From Dehalococcoidia bacterium UBA1332 (GTDB lineage: Bacteria > Chloroflexota > Dehalococcoidia > Lucifugimonadales > Lucifugimonadaceae): 28,247 bases of DNA. The notes under the pieces are model-generated. The model was given only the letters and a program-made list of their open reading frames with translations, ran no database searches and had not been told where the DNA came from. The position numbers were made by a program, and so were the translations under genes. Shown here in pieces: positions 9,077 through 16,904 of the stretch. Positions within the stretch are counted from its first letter, which is position 1, and the number at the start of each line of letters is the position of its first letter. The stretch is taken from assembly GCA_002306745.1 (NCBI GenBank), contig DBSW01000169.1, forward strand, positions 1 to 28,247. Direction: 5' to 3'.

Positions 9077-9733
9077 CTAGCGCATGTAATAGGTCATAGA
9101 CTTTAATGATAGGACTGGGTCTATCCCTCTTACCACTACGTCATCTGGAACCTTGGGTGAGAGTGGGGCATAGTTGAGTATTGATTTGATTCCTCCTTCG
9201 ACTAGGATGTCAATCACTTCTTGTGCGCAACCGACTGGTACTGCCACTATCCCTATTTTGATATCAAGCTTTTCTACAGAATTTGTCAGATTAGAAATTG
9301 GCTGAACTTTGAGTCCAGATATTGTTTTACCTATTATTTTTTCACTGTTATCGAATGCTGAGTTTATTATGAAACCTTCAGGTGAGAATCCTGGGTAAGA
9401 CACGACTGCTCTGCCAAGACGTCCCATTCCAACAACAGCTGCATTCCATGTGCGGTCAAGACCAAGTATGGACCGTAACTTGGTTTCCAACATATCAACG
9501 TTGTAACCGCGTCCTTGTTTCCCGAATCGTCCGAAGTATGATAGATCTTTTCTGATTTGCGCAGGAGTCATTTGTAGATGACTGGCTAATTGTTCAGAAG
9601 AAATCACATCTCCGCCCAACATATTGGTGAATTGTGAAAGTACGCGGACGTATAGAGGGAGCCGTTGGATTACTACTTCAGGAACTTCTGAAATCAATTC
9701 GGTATTGAAGAGATTATTGTTAGTATCTGTCAT
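9077..9733 (-). CDS. rex: Redox-sensing transcriptional repressor Rex
   Basis: Rex binds DNA when NAD+ dominates and lets go when NADH rises, controlling respiration and fermentation genes. The 218-residue product has the N-terminal winged helix (VIQRLPLYVRVL ... SSEQLASHLQ ... IRKDLSYFGRFGKQGRGYNV, residues 21-79) and a Rossmann fold with GMGRLG at 102-107. The following acidic AFDNS motif (126-130) and VPVGCAQEVIDILVEGGIKSILNYAP complete the family pattern. A longer frame with GTG at 9790 adds 19 residues; neither start has a clear ribosome binding site, and 9733 gives the usual length. It converges on the ATP synthase operon, but no operator was found there. Confidence 0.95.
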   Translation of the reverse strand: MTDTNNNLFNTELISEVPEVVIQRLPLYVRVLSQFTNMLGGDVISSEQLASHLQMTPAQIRKDLSYFGRFGKQGRGYNVDMLETKLRSILGLDRTWNAAVVGMGRLGRAVVSYPGFSPEGFIINSAFDNSEKIIGKTISGLKVQPISNLTNSVEKLDIKIGIVAVPVGCAQEVIDILVEGGIKSILNYAPLSPKVPDDVVVRGIDPVLSLKSMTYYMR

Positions 9734-9878
9734 TAACGAGGGAATTGATATCGTGTATGTCAAATTGTTGAACGATGTACTTTTTATCACAACGTGTTGT
9801 AAATCGTATCATCGACTGACTTGACCTGAGCATGTTACTTATGCGCGTTATTTACTTGAAGAAATCTAAGGTTAATTT

Positions 9879-10211
9879 ATGAAATCACGCGATCTCGGTC
9901 GCTTTGTAGGGATACTAGGTGCTGCTTTAGTTTTTTTTTCTGGTTGCGTAAGCATCATCTTGGGATTAGTCGACTCAACGCCTGAACAGAGTGGTAATGC
10001 ACTAGTTTCTAGAGGCCTTATCTTAGTTAGCTTATCCTGTGTTGCTGGATATGGAGCGCGCGTCAGTTTTAACCGCCCAAGTTTTGCATCAGTTGTTTTT
10101 ATCGGTACTTCAGCTGTTGGTTGTATAGTTGCTTTTCGGAGTTTTGCTATTGCCGGCTTCCTACTACTTATCGCATCGGCCATCACATATTCCAATCGCT
10201 ATAAGGGATAG
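9879..10211 (+). CDS. Small four-helix membrane protein, function unknown
   Basis: I do not recognise this 110-residue protein. It has four predicted membrane helices (residues about 8-30, 43-61, 69-86, 87-104) with a short polar loop at 31-42 containing TPEQSGN, and an Arg/Lys-rich end. It starts at ATG 9879 with AAGG 7 nt upstream, a good site that supports real translation. It lies alone between the divergent rex and a convergent zinc-ribbon gene. There is no signal-peptide cleavage pattern or catalytic motif. The name is a description, not a function. Confidence 0.6.
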   Translation: MKSRDLGRFVGILGAALVFFSGCVSIILGLVDSTPEQSGNALVSRGLILVSLSCVAGYGARVSFNRPSFASVVFIGTSAVGCIVAFRSFAIAGFLLLIASAITYSNRYKG

Positions 10212-10274
10212 TGGATTCAGCTAATTGGAATCGACGGTTTGATGAGGTAATACATGGCTAATTGCTTAAACAAA

Positions 10275-10303
10275 AAGACCCAAGTTTATTAAACGAGGGT
10301 CTT
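10275..10303 (-). terminator. Rho-independent terminator of the zinc-ribbon gene
   Basis: Read on the minus strand, AAGACCC pairs with GGGTCTT, with an inner GTTT/AAAC stem, followed by TTTTTG. It lies 22 nt beyond the stop of the 56-codon zinc-ribbon gene. The plus-strand side has no T-run, so it does not obviously serve the gene at 9879. Confidence 0.75.
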
Positions 10304-10313
10304 GGCGCTTACG

Positions 10314-10337
10314 TTCAGCTGCATTTATGCAGCTGAA
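10314..10337. repeat. Perfect 11-bp inverted repeat over the zinc-ribbon stop codon
   Basis: TTCAGCTGCAT and ATGCAGCTGAA are exact inverted copies separated by TT (10325-10326). The stop codon (10325-10327) falls in the loop region. It sits just upstream of the terminator at 10275-10303 on the minus strand, forming a double hairpin at the mRNA end. Confidence 0.7.
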
Positions 10338-10495
10338 GTAGTGGTCGCAGGTTTGCCATCAGCCATTACTCTTCGAGCTGACTCTTGCGAGTCGACGGTG
10401 AATGAGCATTGAAGGCATGACAACGTCTTGCTGTCCGGATATACCACAAGTTCTATGTCACCGTGGCACTTCGGACATGCTTTTAAGTAAAGCAC
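10325..10495 (-). CDS. Small zinc-ribbon protein (56 residues)
   Basis: This short minus-strand frame encodes a 56-residue protein with two CxxC knuckles, ACPKCHGDIEL (C7, C10) and LSCLQCSFTV (C27, C30), with the DIELVVYP segment between. That is the classic two-knuckle zinc ribbon layout. The C-terminus is Ala/Thr-rich. It starts at GTG 10495 with AAGGA (plus-strand TCCTT, 10503-10507) 7 nt upstream. The reading frame stays open upstream without another usable start codon, so this start is well supported. A terminator follows. It may bind nucleic acid or scaffold another protein, but nothing in the context fixes a role. Confidence 0.85.
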   Translation of the reverse strand: MLYLKACPKCHGDIELVVYPDSKTLSCLQCSFTVDSQESARRVMADGKPATTTSAA

Positions 10496-10850
10496 TGTTT
10501 TTTCCTTTTTCTTCGTCCCCGCCTTAATTAGGTCGGAGCGTTTTGATATAAATTGGCTTCGATTACGGTTACGAATCCTGTAATAAATGTCATACCGTGA
10601 AAAGAGCCGGCGGAGATAATACTACGAAATATCGCAAGTATCAAGATACCAAAGGTGGATTTCGTTAATATTTGGGTATGCTCTTACCAAGCGTAGATGA
10701 ATTACTTACGAAATCGCCAATGAAGTTTACATGATCCGTATCAACTATTACAATACGACTCGTGTTATTTACCTTGACGTCGTTAGGTTTTATACGAAGC
10801 GGGTATTAAAAGTGCGGCGTACTAACTAGAGGCGTGACTAGGATTTTATA
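10496..10850. other. Non-coding region between the divergent zinc-ribbon and hspR genes
   Basis: This 355-bp stretch separates two divergent genes and should hold both promoters. I see the ribosome binding sites at its edges (TCCTT 10503-10507; AGGA 10840-10843) and an imperfect inverted pair TTGGGTA/TACCAAG near 10672-10692. I see no HAIR-type operator (CTTGAGT-N7-ACTCAAG), CIRCE element or consensus -35/-10 pair. A minus-strand frame is open through much of it but has no ATG, GTG or TTG. Confidence 0.5.
10840..10843 (+). promoter_or_regulatory. Shine-Dalgarno site supporting the long HspR start
   Basis: AGGA lies 7 nt before GTG 10851. It supports translation of the N-terminal extension rather than a start near the conserved MerR domain. 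Confidence 0.6.
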
Positions 10851-11408
10851 GTGGGCGAGAACGATCGTTATTCGATTAATTCAAACCAAGCTTCGGAATC
10901 AGGTATTGGTTGGGATCGGTCCGATAATTTGAACCGATTATTGTCTGAACTATTTGAAATTGCTTCATTTAACGACGATGATCGTAACATACCTGCACTC
11001 AGGGAAGATCGTACTCCGGGGCAGATTGGGCGTCGCTCTAAATCTGATAAGACCCCTCAAAGTCGATTCTCAGGTGTGTACGTCATTAGTGTCGCAGCGA
11101 GGTTGGCTGAAATGCATCCTCAAACACTTAGGAAGTATGACAAAGAAGGTTTGGTGAGTCCAAAAAGATCTGAAGGTAGCCGAAGGCTTTATTCTGATTC
11201 TGACGTTGAGCGTCTACGGGTAATTAGAAGGCTTGTAGATGAGCTGGGGTTGAATCTGAATGGTGTTAGTTTGGTTTTGGATTTGGTTCGTTCTTTGACA
11301 GACATTGTTTCGCTTTTGGAGAACGGACCAGAAGTATCAGGTACAAGAACAGCAAGAGTCGCCGCCGACGAATTGCGTAATATTCTTTCATATGTCGGTG
11401 CATATTAG
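10851..11408 (+). CDS. hspR: HspR-like MerR-family heat-shock repressor with long N-terminus
   Basis: Residues 76-145 match HspR closely: VYVISVAARLAEMHPQTLRKYDKEGLV, then EGSRRLYSDSDVERLRVIRRL and ELGLNLNGVSLVLDL, the winged helix-turn-helix of the MerR superfamily. HspR typically represses dnaK operons together with DnaK as co-repressor, and here it precedes grpE and dnaK. The protein is 185 residues, against about 110-150 in Actinobacteria. The extra 75 residues come first, hydrophilic with one possible helix (DNLNRLLSELFEIASF), and their GTG start has a good AGGA site. A short C-terminal extension (EVSGTRTARVAADELRNIL) follows. It lacks cysteine ligands for metal sensing. Confidence 0.85.
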   Translation: MGENDRYSINSNQASESGIGWDRSDNLNRLLSELFEIASFNDDDRNIPALREDRTPGQIGRRSKSDKTPQSRFSGVYVISVAARLAEMHPQTLRKYDKEGLVSPKRSEGSRRLYSDSDVERLRVIRRLVDELGLNLNGVSLVLDLVRSLTDIVSLLENGPEVSGTRTARVAADELRNILSYVGAY

Positions 11409-11457
11409 AACGATCTAGAGTATTAATAAGTTTTTGATTAGAGGGTAGTAGAAAAAA

Positions 11458-12039
11458 TTGTCGGAAAAAAAAGACAAGGTATCGGACGATGATATTACGG
11501 GAAATGGAAAAATATCAGATTCAGAGTTGAAGGAAGACCTTCAACATTCCGAAAATGTTTCCAGTGATCAACTCGAGGAAGCTCTTACAGAGAAAGAACA
11601 GTTCAAGCGTTTAGCGCAACGAGCCCAGGCTGATTTAATTAATTACCGCCGCCGAATCGAAGGCGAACAGGAATCATCACGTTTGCGTAATCAGCAACGT
11701 ATTGTGCTGAAGTTCGCAAGTGTTATAGATCAGCTCGATGTAGCTCTAAAAGCAGATGGCGCTAGTTCAGCGAACTCTTCATGGTTTAAGGGAGTTGAGG
11801 CAATTTACAAGAACTTTTTAAACACTCTGGCATCCGAAGGATTTGAGAAATTTGAATCTATTGGTGAGGAATTCGATCCTAGAAAACATGAGGCAATGGT
11901 TTCTACTGTATCTGTAGATCATGCGCCTAATACTGTGATCAATGAACTTTTGCCAGGATACATCCACAACAATGAAGTGGTAAGAGCAGCTCAGGTAGAA
12001 ATAGCTGTACCGCCAGATGGAGACGACGAAAAAAGTTAA
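11458..12039 (+). CDS. grpE: GrpE nucleotide exchange factor
   Basis: GrpE releases ADP from DnaK. The 193-residue protein has the expected acidic disordered N-terminus (residues 1-35), a coiled-coil dimer helix (EEALTEKEQFKRLAQRAQADLINYRRRIEGE), and the C-terminal beta domain with EEFDPRKHEAMV and GYIHNNEVVRAAQVEIAVPP. Start is TTG 11458 with GAGGG (11441-11445) 12 nt upstream. It lies 49 nt after hspR and 125 nt before dnaK. Confidence 0.95.
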   Translation: MSEKKDKVSDDDITGNGKISDSELKEDLQHSENVSSDQLEEALTEKEQFKRLAQRAQADLINYRRRIEGEQESSRLRNQQRIVLKFASVIDQLDVALKADGASSANSSWFKGVEAIYKNFLNTLASEGFEKFESIGEEFDPRKHEAMVSTVSVDHAPNTVINELLPGYIHNNEVVRAAQVEIAVPPDGDDEKS

Positions 12040-12164
12040 TTCAAAATTTGCTAATTCGGCACATTTGTTTAACTCACTAGACGAATCGATTTGTAAATAT
12101 TTGTATCGTAAGTTCTGATCTTAGATGGCAGATACAGAAGGAAATAAGGAAAACTAATAAAGCA

Positions 12165-14093
12165 ATGGCAAAGGTTATTGGAATTGATCTAGGTACGACT
12201 AATTCAGCTATGGCAGTCATGGAAGCTGGAGAGCCTGAAATCGTTGAAAATGCTGAAGGGCGTAGAACTACCCCTTCTGTAGTAGCGTTCAATGAAAAAA
12301 CTGATGAACGATTCGTTGGTGAACTTGCTCGTCGACAGATGATCACAAATCCGGAAAACACCGTTTATTCAGCAAAACGATTTATTGGTAGACGTTTTGA
12401 TGATGAGTCAGTCAGTCAGGATGTAAAGAACGTTTCGTTTAAACTTGCTGCCTTGGACGGTGGTGATGCTGGAATTTTCTTGAACGGAAAAACAAGTCCA
12501 CCTGCTGAAATTTCAGCGATGGTTTTACGTAAGCTCAAGGAAGACGCTGAGGCAAAACTTGGCGAGTCTGTCGATCAGGCTGTGATCACGGTTCCGGCCT
12601 ACTTCAATGATGGTCAAAGAGAAGCGACCAAAATTGCCGGTCAGATTGCCGGGCTGGAAGTTTTGCGAATCATTAATGAGCCGACTGCGGCTTCTCTTGC
12701 CTATGGTCTCGACAAAGAAGGTGAGCGAACTATTGCAGTTTACGATCTTGGCGGCGGTACGTTTGACGTTACTATACTAGCTCTAGGTGAAGGTGTGTTT
12801 GAGGTTAAGAGCACCAACGGTGACACTCATTTGGGTGGTGATGATTTTGATCTCGCTATTGTCGACTTTCTTGCCGATGAATTTAAACAGGAAAATCTTA
12901 TCGATTTACGAGAAGATGTTTCTGCTCATCAACGACTGAGAGTAGAGGCTGAACGCGCTAAAATTGAGCTTTCTTCTGTTTCTTCCACTGAAATCAATCT
13001 TCCTTTTATTTCCGCTGATTCTTCCGGTCCGAAACATCTTCAGAGCACTCTAACGCGAGCCAAACTTGAAGAACTGACCGCCGGGCTGGTAGAGCGTACG
13101 ATTTCTCCGACCGAGGCAGCGCTTAAAGACGGAGGAATTAAGTCTGGTGAAATTGATGAAGTTATTTTGGTTGGAGGCATGACTCGAATGCCGGCCGTAA
13201 TTGACACAGTTACCAGACTTTTCGGTAAGGAACCAAATCGTAGTATTAACCCTGATGAAGTTGTGGCTGTTGGTGCAGCGATTCAGGCAGGAGTATTGCA
13301 GGGTGATGTGAAAGATGTTTTGCTATTAGATGTGACTCCTTTGACAGTCGGTATTGAAACTCTGGGCGGAGTGCGAACTGCACTGATTGACCGTAACACG
13401 ACTATCCCAACTTCTAAGACAGAGACATTTACGACTGCTGCGGATAATCAATCGAGTGTGGAAATTCATATTTGTCAAGGCGAACGTGAAATGGCCGGTG
13501 ATAATACTTCGATTGGTCGTTTTAACCTTGATGGAATTCTTCCTGCCCCGCGTGGAGTTCCTCAGATAGCCGTTACTTTCGACATTGATGCAGACGGAAT
13601 TCTTAAGGTCTCAGCCAAAGATACAGGGACTGGTAAAGAGCAGCATATTACTATTACCGGACGGTCGGGTATGGACGATGCTGAAGTCGAACGACTCATC
13701 AAGGAAGCTGAAGAGAATGCAGAATCGGATAAAGTGAAACGGGAGTCTGTCGAGACTCGTAATGCAGCGGAAAGCGCCGTATTTCAAGCAGAAAAAATAC
13801 TTAAGGATGACGGTGAAAAAATCCCTGCAGACATCAAGAGCGATGTTGAAGCTAAGGTTTCTAGTGTTAAAGATTTACTTGCGGATGAAGCTGCTGATAC
13901 GGCGACAATCGCAACAGCGACTGATGAATTACAGACTGTTCTTCAGGCAGTTGGGCAAGCTGTTTATGAAGCCAATCAGGCTGCAGGTGGAGATGAAGCC
14001 ACTGTGGAGGGTGGAGATCAAACATCAGCAGCGGATGATGCTTCGGAAAGCGATGATGATGACACGGTCGAAGGTGAATTCCGCGAAGTATAG
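12165..14093 (+). CDS. dnaK: Hsp70 chaperone DnaK
   Basis: DnaK binds exposed hydrophobic segments in an ATP-dependent cycle. The 642 residues hold the full ATPase domain (IGIDLGTTNSAMAVMEAG at 5-22, VYDLGGGTFDVTIL, ILVGGMTRMPAV), the linker DVLLLDVTPLTVGIE, and the substrate-binding domain ending in an acidic tail and GEFREV. It starts at ATG 12165; two AAGGA sites lie upstream. No dnaJ or clpB follows; the gene ends at a strong terminator, so the co-chaperone must be elsewhere. Confidence 0.98.
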   Translation: MAKVIGIDLGTTNSAMAVMEAGEPEIVENAEGRRTTPSVVAFNEKTDERFVGELARRQMITNPENTVYSAKRFIGRRFDDESVSQDVKNVSFKLAALDGGDAGIFLNGKTSPPAEISAMVLRKLKEDAEAKLGESVDQAVITVPAYFNDGQREATKIAGQIAGLEVLRIINEPTAASLAYGLDKEGERTIAVYDLGGGTFDVTILALGEGVFEVKSTNGDTHLGGDDFDLAIVDFLADEFKQENLIDLREDVSAHQRLRVEAERAKIELSSVSSTEINLPFISADSSGPKHLQSTLTRAKLEELTAGLVERTISPTEAALKDGGIKSGEIDEVILVGGMTRMPAVIDTVTRLFGKEPNRSINPDEVVAVGAAIQAGVLQGDVKDVLLLDVTPLTVGIETLGGVRTALIDRNTTIPTSKTETFTTAADNQSSVEIHICQGEREMAGDNTSIGRFNLDGILPAPRGVPQIAVTFDIDADGILKVSAKDTGTGKEQHITITGRSGMDDAEVERLIKEAEENAESDKVKRESVETRNAAESAVFQAEKILKDDGEKIPADIKSDVEAKVSSVKDLLADEAADTATIATATDELQTVLQAVGQAVYEANQAAGGDEATVEGGDQTSAADDASESDDDDTVEGEFREV

Positions 14094-14130
14094 GTTGTAT
14101 AACGTTTGTTGAGTTTCTAAGAACATACTG

Positions 14131-14160
14131 AAAGCCCTGCCACTATTGGCGGGGCTTTTT
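14131..14160 (+). terminator. Rho-independent terminator after dnaK
   Basis: AAAGCCCTGCC (14131-14141) and GGCGGGGCTTT (14148-14158) form an 11-bp stem with one T-G wobble around a 6-nt loop, ending in TTTTT. It closes the hspR-grpE-dnaK unit. Confidence 0.9.
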
Positions 14161-14228
14161 GGTAAACGCGTTATTTGATATTGCGGTGCTTTGAACGCAA
14201 TTGACACGAATTGGTAGAGTTTGTAGTT

Positions 14229-15716
14229 ATGAACCAGTCTATATTTATTGGAATTGACGTAGGAACTTCATCAACCAAAGTTATTGCAGTTAGTCCAGAA
14301 GGTCGATTACTTTCCACTGCTATAAACTCAATGTCGATGGTTGTCAGGAGACCAGGCTGGAGTGAGCAATCACCAGAGGACTGGTGGGAAGGTGTATGTA
14401 CGGGTATTAAGGCTGTTATTGCTGAAATAGGATCTCCAGAAGTGCTTGGTGTAGGTCTATCAGGGCAGATGCATTCACTTGTAGCGCTCGATGTATCTGA
14501 TCAGGTTATTAGACCGTCAATATTGTGGAACGATGTCAGAACCAGTCGCGAATCGGAATATGTGCGAGAAGTTGTTGGGGAACAAACTCTTCGTAATACA
14601 GTTGGCAATCCAGCTCTCGAAGGATTCACTGTCACTAAACTTCTTTGGCTGAAAAATAACGAGCCTGATAATTTCGATAGAATTTCGACTGTTTTACTTG
14701 CTAAGGATTATGTTCGGTATCGCCTAACAGGCGAAAAATTTGTTGAGCCGTCAGACGCTTCGGGCACACTATTGTTTGATGTGTTTAAGATCCAATGGTC
14801 TGAAAAGGTTTGCGATCTTCTGCAAATAAACAAAAACGTGCTCCCAAGTATTGTTGAATCAGGTGAGATAGTAGGCGGTATTACACCACAAGCCGCTAAA
14901 GAAACTGGTTTGTCTCGTGGGGTTCCTGTGGTTGCTGGAGGTGCTGACAATGCATGTGCGGCAACTGGTGCAGGTGCCACTGCTGCAGGTGATTTATTAT
15001 TGACAGTTGGCACATCGGGCGCAGTTATAGCACCGACGTCAACTCCTATTGTAGATCCCGAGATGCGGATCCATTTAATGCGGCATTGCATCCCCAATAC
15101 TTGGTACTTGATGGGAGTTATTTTGTCAGCGGGTGCTGCTCTTGAATGGTGGAGAAGAAGTTCAGGTTGTCGAAACTTCGAAGAGCTTGTAGCTGAAGCA
15201 ATGGGCATGGATCCAGGTGCTGGCGGTGTGACCTTTTTACCCTACTTGACCGGAGAGCGCACACCGCATGCTGACGCTAACGCTAGAGGTGTTTTCTATG
15301 GAATGCATAATCAAACTAGTAGAGGGCACATGACTAGGGCTGTTATGGAAGGGGTGGCATTTGCCCTTCGGGAGTCTGTCGATTTAATGGATGCGCTGGA
15401 CGTTGGATGCGTGGATGCGATTGCGGTAGGTGGCGGTGCTAAGTCTATGGGTTGGCTTCAAATACTAAGTGACGCACTTAATCTACCGTTGCGAACGGTA
15501 GGGTCTGGAGAAGGGGCGCCTCTTGGTGCAGCTATGTTGGCTGCGAGTGGAGTAGGTTATTTTCAGTCACCGAAAATAGCGGGTGAAAATTGGCTCCATA
15601 ATGAGTTGAATATTTATCCTGATCATTTGATATCTGAACAGTATGACGCAGCCTATATGCGTTACAAAAAAATGTATTTTGCGCTGCGAGAAACTTTCGT
15701 TGATAATTCAGATTGA
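14229..15716 (+). CDS. xylB: Xylulokinase-like FGGY carbohydrate kinase
   Basis: FGGY kinases phosphorylate sugars with ATP. This one shows the XylB pattern: GIDVGTSSTK at 8-17, SGQMHSLVALD (78-88), SILWNDVRT, and the catalytic aspartate D240 in GGADNACAATGAG. The LTVGTSGAV motif after it closes the ATP site. The MH pair at 81-82 is characteristic of xylulokinases rather than glycerol kinases. I start it at ATG 14229 (495 residues); an in-frame TTG at 14211 adds six residues. No xylose isomerase or transporter is adjacent, so the sugar is inferred from sequence only. It ends 9 nt from the convergent acuC. Confidence 0.88.
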   Translation: MNQSIFIGIDVGTSSTKVIAVSPEGRLLSTAINSMSMVVRRPGWSEQSPEDWWEGVCTGIKAVIAEIGSPEVLGVGLSGQMHSLVALDVSDQVIRPSILWNDVRTSRESEYVREVVGEQTLRNTVGNPALEGFTVTKLLWLKNNEPDNFDRISTVLLAKDYVRYRLTGEKFVEPSDASGTLLFDVFKIQWSEKVCDLLQINKNVLPSIVESGEIVGGITPQAAKETGLSRGVPVVAGGADNACAATGAGATAAGDLLLTVGTSGAVIAPTSTPIVDPEMRIHLMRHCIPNTWYLMGVILSAGAALEWWRRSSGCRNFEELVAEAMGMDPGAGGVTFLPYLTGERTPHADANARGVFYGMHNQTSRGHMTRAVMEGVAFALRESVDLMDALDVGCVDAIAVGGGAKSMGWLQILSDALNLPLRTVGSGEGAPLGAAMLAASGVGYFQSPKIAGENWLHNELNIYPDHLISEQYDAAYMRYKKMYFALRETFVDNSD

Positions 15717-15725
15717 GCCCAGACG

Positions 15726-16871
15726 TCAGACATTGAATTTTGGAAGCACAAATGATCTTATCTGATTAAGCGTTTGGTCGTTATGTTTGCGAATTTCTTG
15801 TAGATATTTATCCTCGGTGGTTGGTGGTGGTATGTCGGCAAACGCTCCGATGTTTAGGTTATTGAATTCAGGTGGTACTGAGTTTGGTAGTTCGACTTTA
15901 ATCATTGTTGCGAATGCCATTGTCCATGCTCGTGCCACGGCAGAAAGATCGTAACCGCCTCCTCCCACTGCAACCCATTTCCCAATCTCACTGCCGAGAA
16001 ATCCAAGTTTTTTTACTGCTAGATTAAATCCTTGGGTGGTTAGCGACAGGTGTGTTAATGGGTCTTGAAAATGAGTGTCAATACCTAGTTGGGTGAATAG
16101 TACGTCGGGGCTGAATGCTCTCACTAATGGTGGAACCACTTCGTCAAACACCCGGTGCCATTCTTCGTCTTTTGTATACGGAGCTAGTGGAACGTTAACT
16201 GAATAGCCCATGCCATCACCGGTTCCTGTTTCTTCCACGAATCCTGAACCGGGGAAGAGCCATTTTCCGGATTCGTGTATGGAAATAGTTAGCACCTGAT
16301 CCGAGTCATAATACCCAACCTGCACTCCATCTCCGTGGTGGCAGTCGATATCTACATATGCGACTTTCAGTCCAGCTTTAACCATTGCTTTCATTGCTAT
16401 AACTGCATCGTTGAAAACACCGAAACCTGCGGCGCTTCGTGGCATTGCATGGTGGTGAACTCCTCCAGCAGGTGCAAATGCGATATCCGCTCCCCCTGAT
16501 GTCACTAATTCACTTGCCGTGAGTGTCGATCCAACGCAAAGAGCTGTCGTTTCGAAAATACCAGCGCGCGCCGGATTGTCCGGTGTACCTAATCCAAACT
16601 CCACCATTCTTGGTGCAATTGCGCCGTTTGAAATAGCAGAGACACAAGATACGTATTCGGAGTCGTGACTGGTCTCGATTTCCTTTCGGCTTGCTACTCT
16701 TGGCTTTAGTTGTGAAACATGCGGTTGATCAAATAGTCGGCACGCTTTGATAAGTTCCTTTGTGTGATGTAGGCGGATCGGACGAAGTGGATGTTCTGTC
16801 GAAAGCTCGTATTTGGACAGTTCGTCTGAGTATACGAATGCCACTTTAGCCTGCTGTCGGTAATTGCTCAA
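15726..16871 (-). CDS. acuC: AcuC-like deacetylase (histone deacetylase family)
   Basis: This 381-residue arginase/deacetylase-fold protein has the complete class I HDAC zinc site: the GGVHHHAM dyad (H139-H141), DIDCHHGDG with D176 and H178, D265 in LGIDTHFQDPLTHLSL, and the catalytic tyrosine Y307 in GGGGYD. B. subtilis AcuC deacetylates and reactivates acetyl-CoA synthetase, so a metabolic lysine deacetylase is the likely role; polyamine or small-molecule deacetylation is an alternative. It starts at TTG 16871; GTG 16844 is possible and has an AGG upstream. The peptidase gene lies 33 nt ahead of it on the same strand, so the two are probably co-transcribed. Confidence 0.9.
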   Translation of the reverse strand: MSNYRQQAKVAFVYSDELSKYELSTEHPLRPIRLHHTKELIKACRLFDQPHVSQLKPRVASRKEIETSHDSEYVSCVSAISNGAIAPRMVEFGLGTPDNPARAGIFETTALCVGSTLTASELVTSGGADIAFAPAGGVHHHAMPRSAAGFGVFNDAVIAMKAMVKAGLKVAYVDIDCHHGDGVQVGYYDSDQVLTISIHESGKWLFPGSGFVEETGTGDGMGYSVNVPLAPYTKDEEWHRVFDEVVPPLVRAFSPDVLFTQLGIDTHFQDPLTHLSLTTQGFNLAVKKLGFLGSEIGKWVAVGGGGYDLSAVARAWTMAFATMIKVELPNSVPPEFNNLNIGAFADIPPPTTEDKYLQEIRKHNDQTLNQIRSFVLPKFNV

Positions 16872-16904
16872 TTTATTGATGTTTCTGTTAAAACGACTTG
16901 TAAG

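Noticed and set aside
9775..9800. TATCACAA half-site in the rex upstream region as a Rex operator
   Set aside because: The matching TTGTGA half is absent at the required distance on either side, so it is not a full Rex box.
10496..10620. N-terminal extension of the zinc-ribbon protein, as the frame stays open upstream
   Set aside because: No ATG, GTG or TTG occurs in that frame before a stop, and GTG 10495 has an optimal ribosome site.
10672..10692. TTGGGTA ... TACCAAG as a HspR or MerR operator
   Set aside because: The arms differ by one base in length and do not resemble HAIR; too short and imperfect to claim.
13387..13569. Open frames inside dnaK, atpD, atpF and other genes
   Set aside because: They are shadows of strongly conserved genes, with basic or low-complexity translations and no independent support.
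14201..14230. TTGACA ahead of xylB as a promoter
   Set aside because: The matching -10 position falls on TAGTTA, inside the start codon region, with poor consensus fit.
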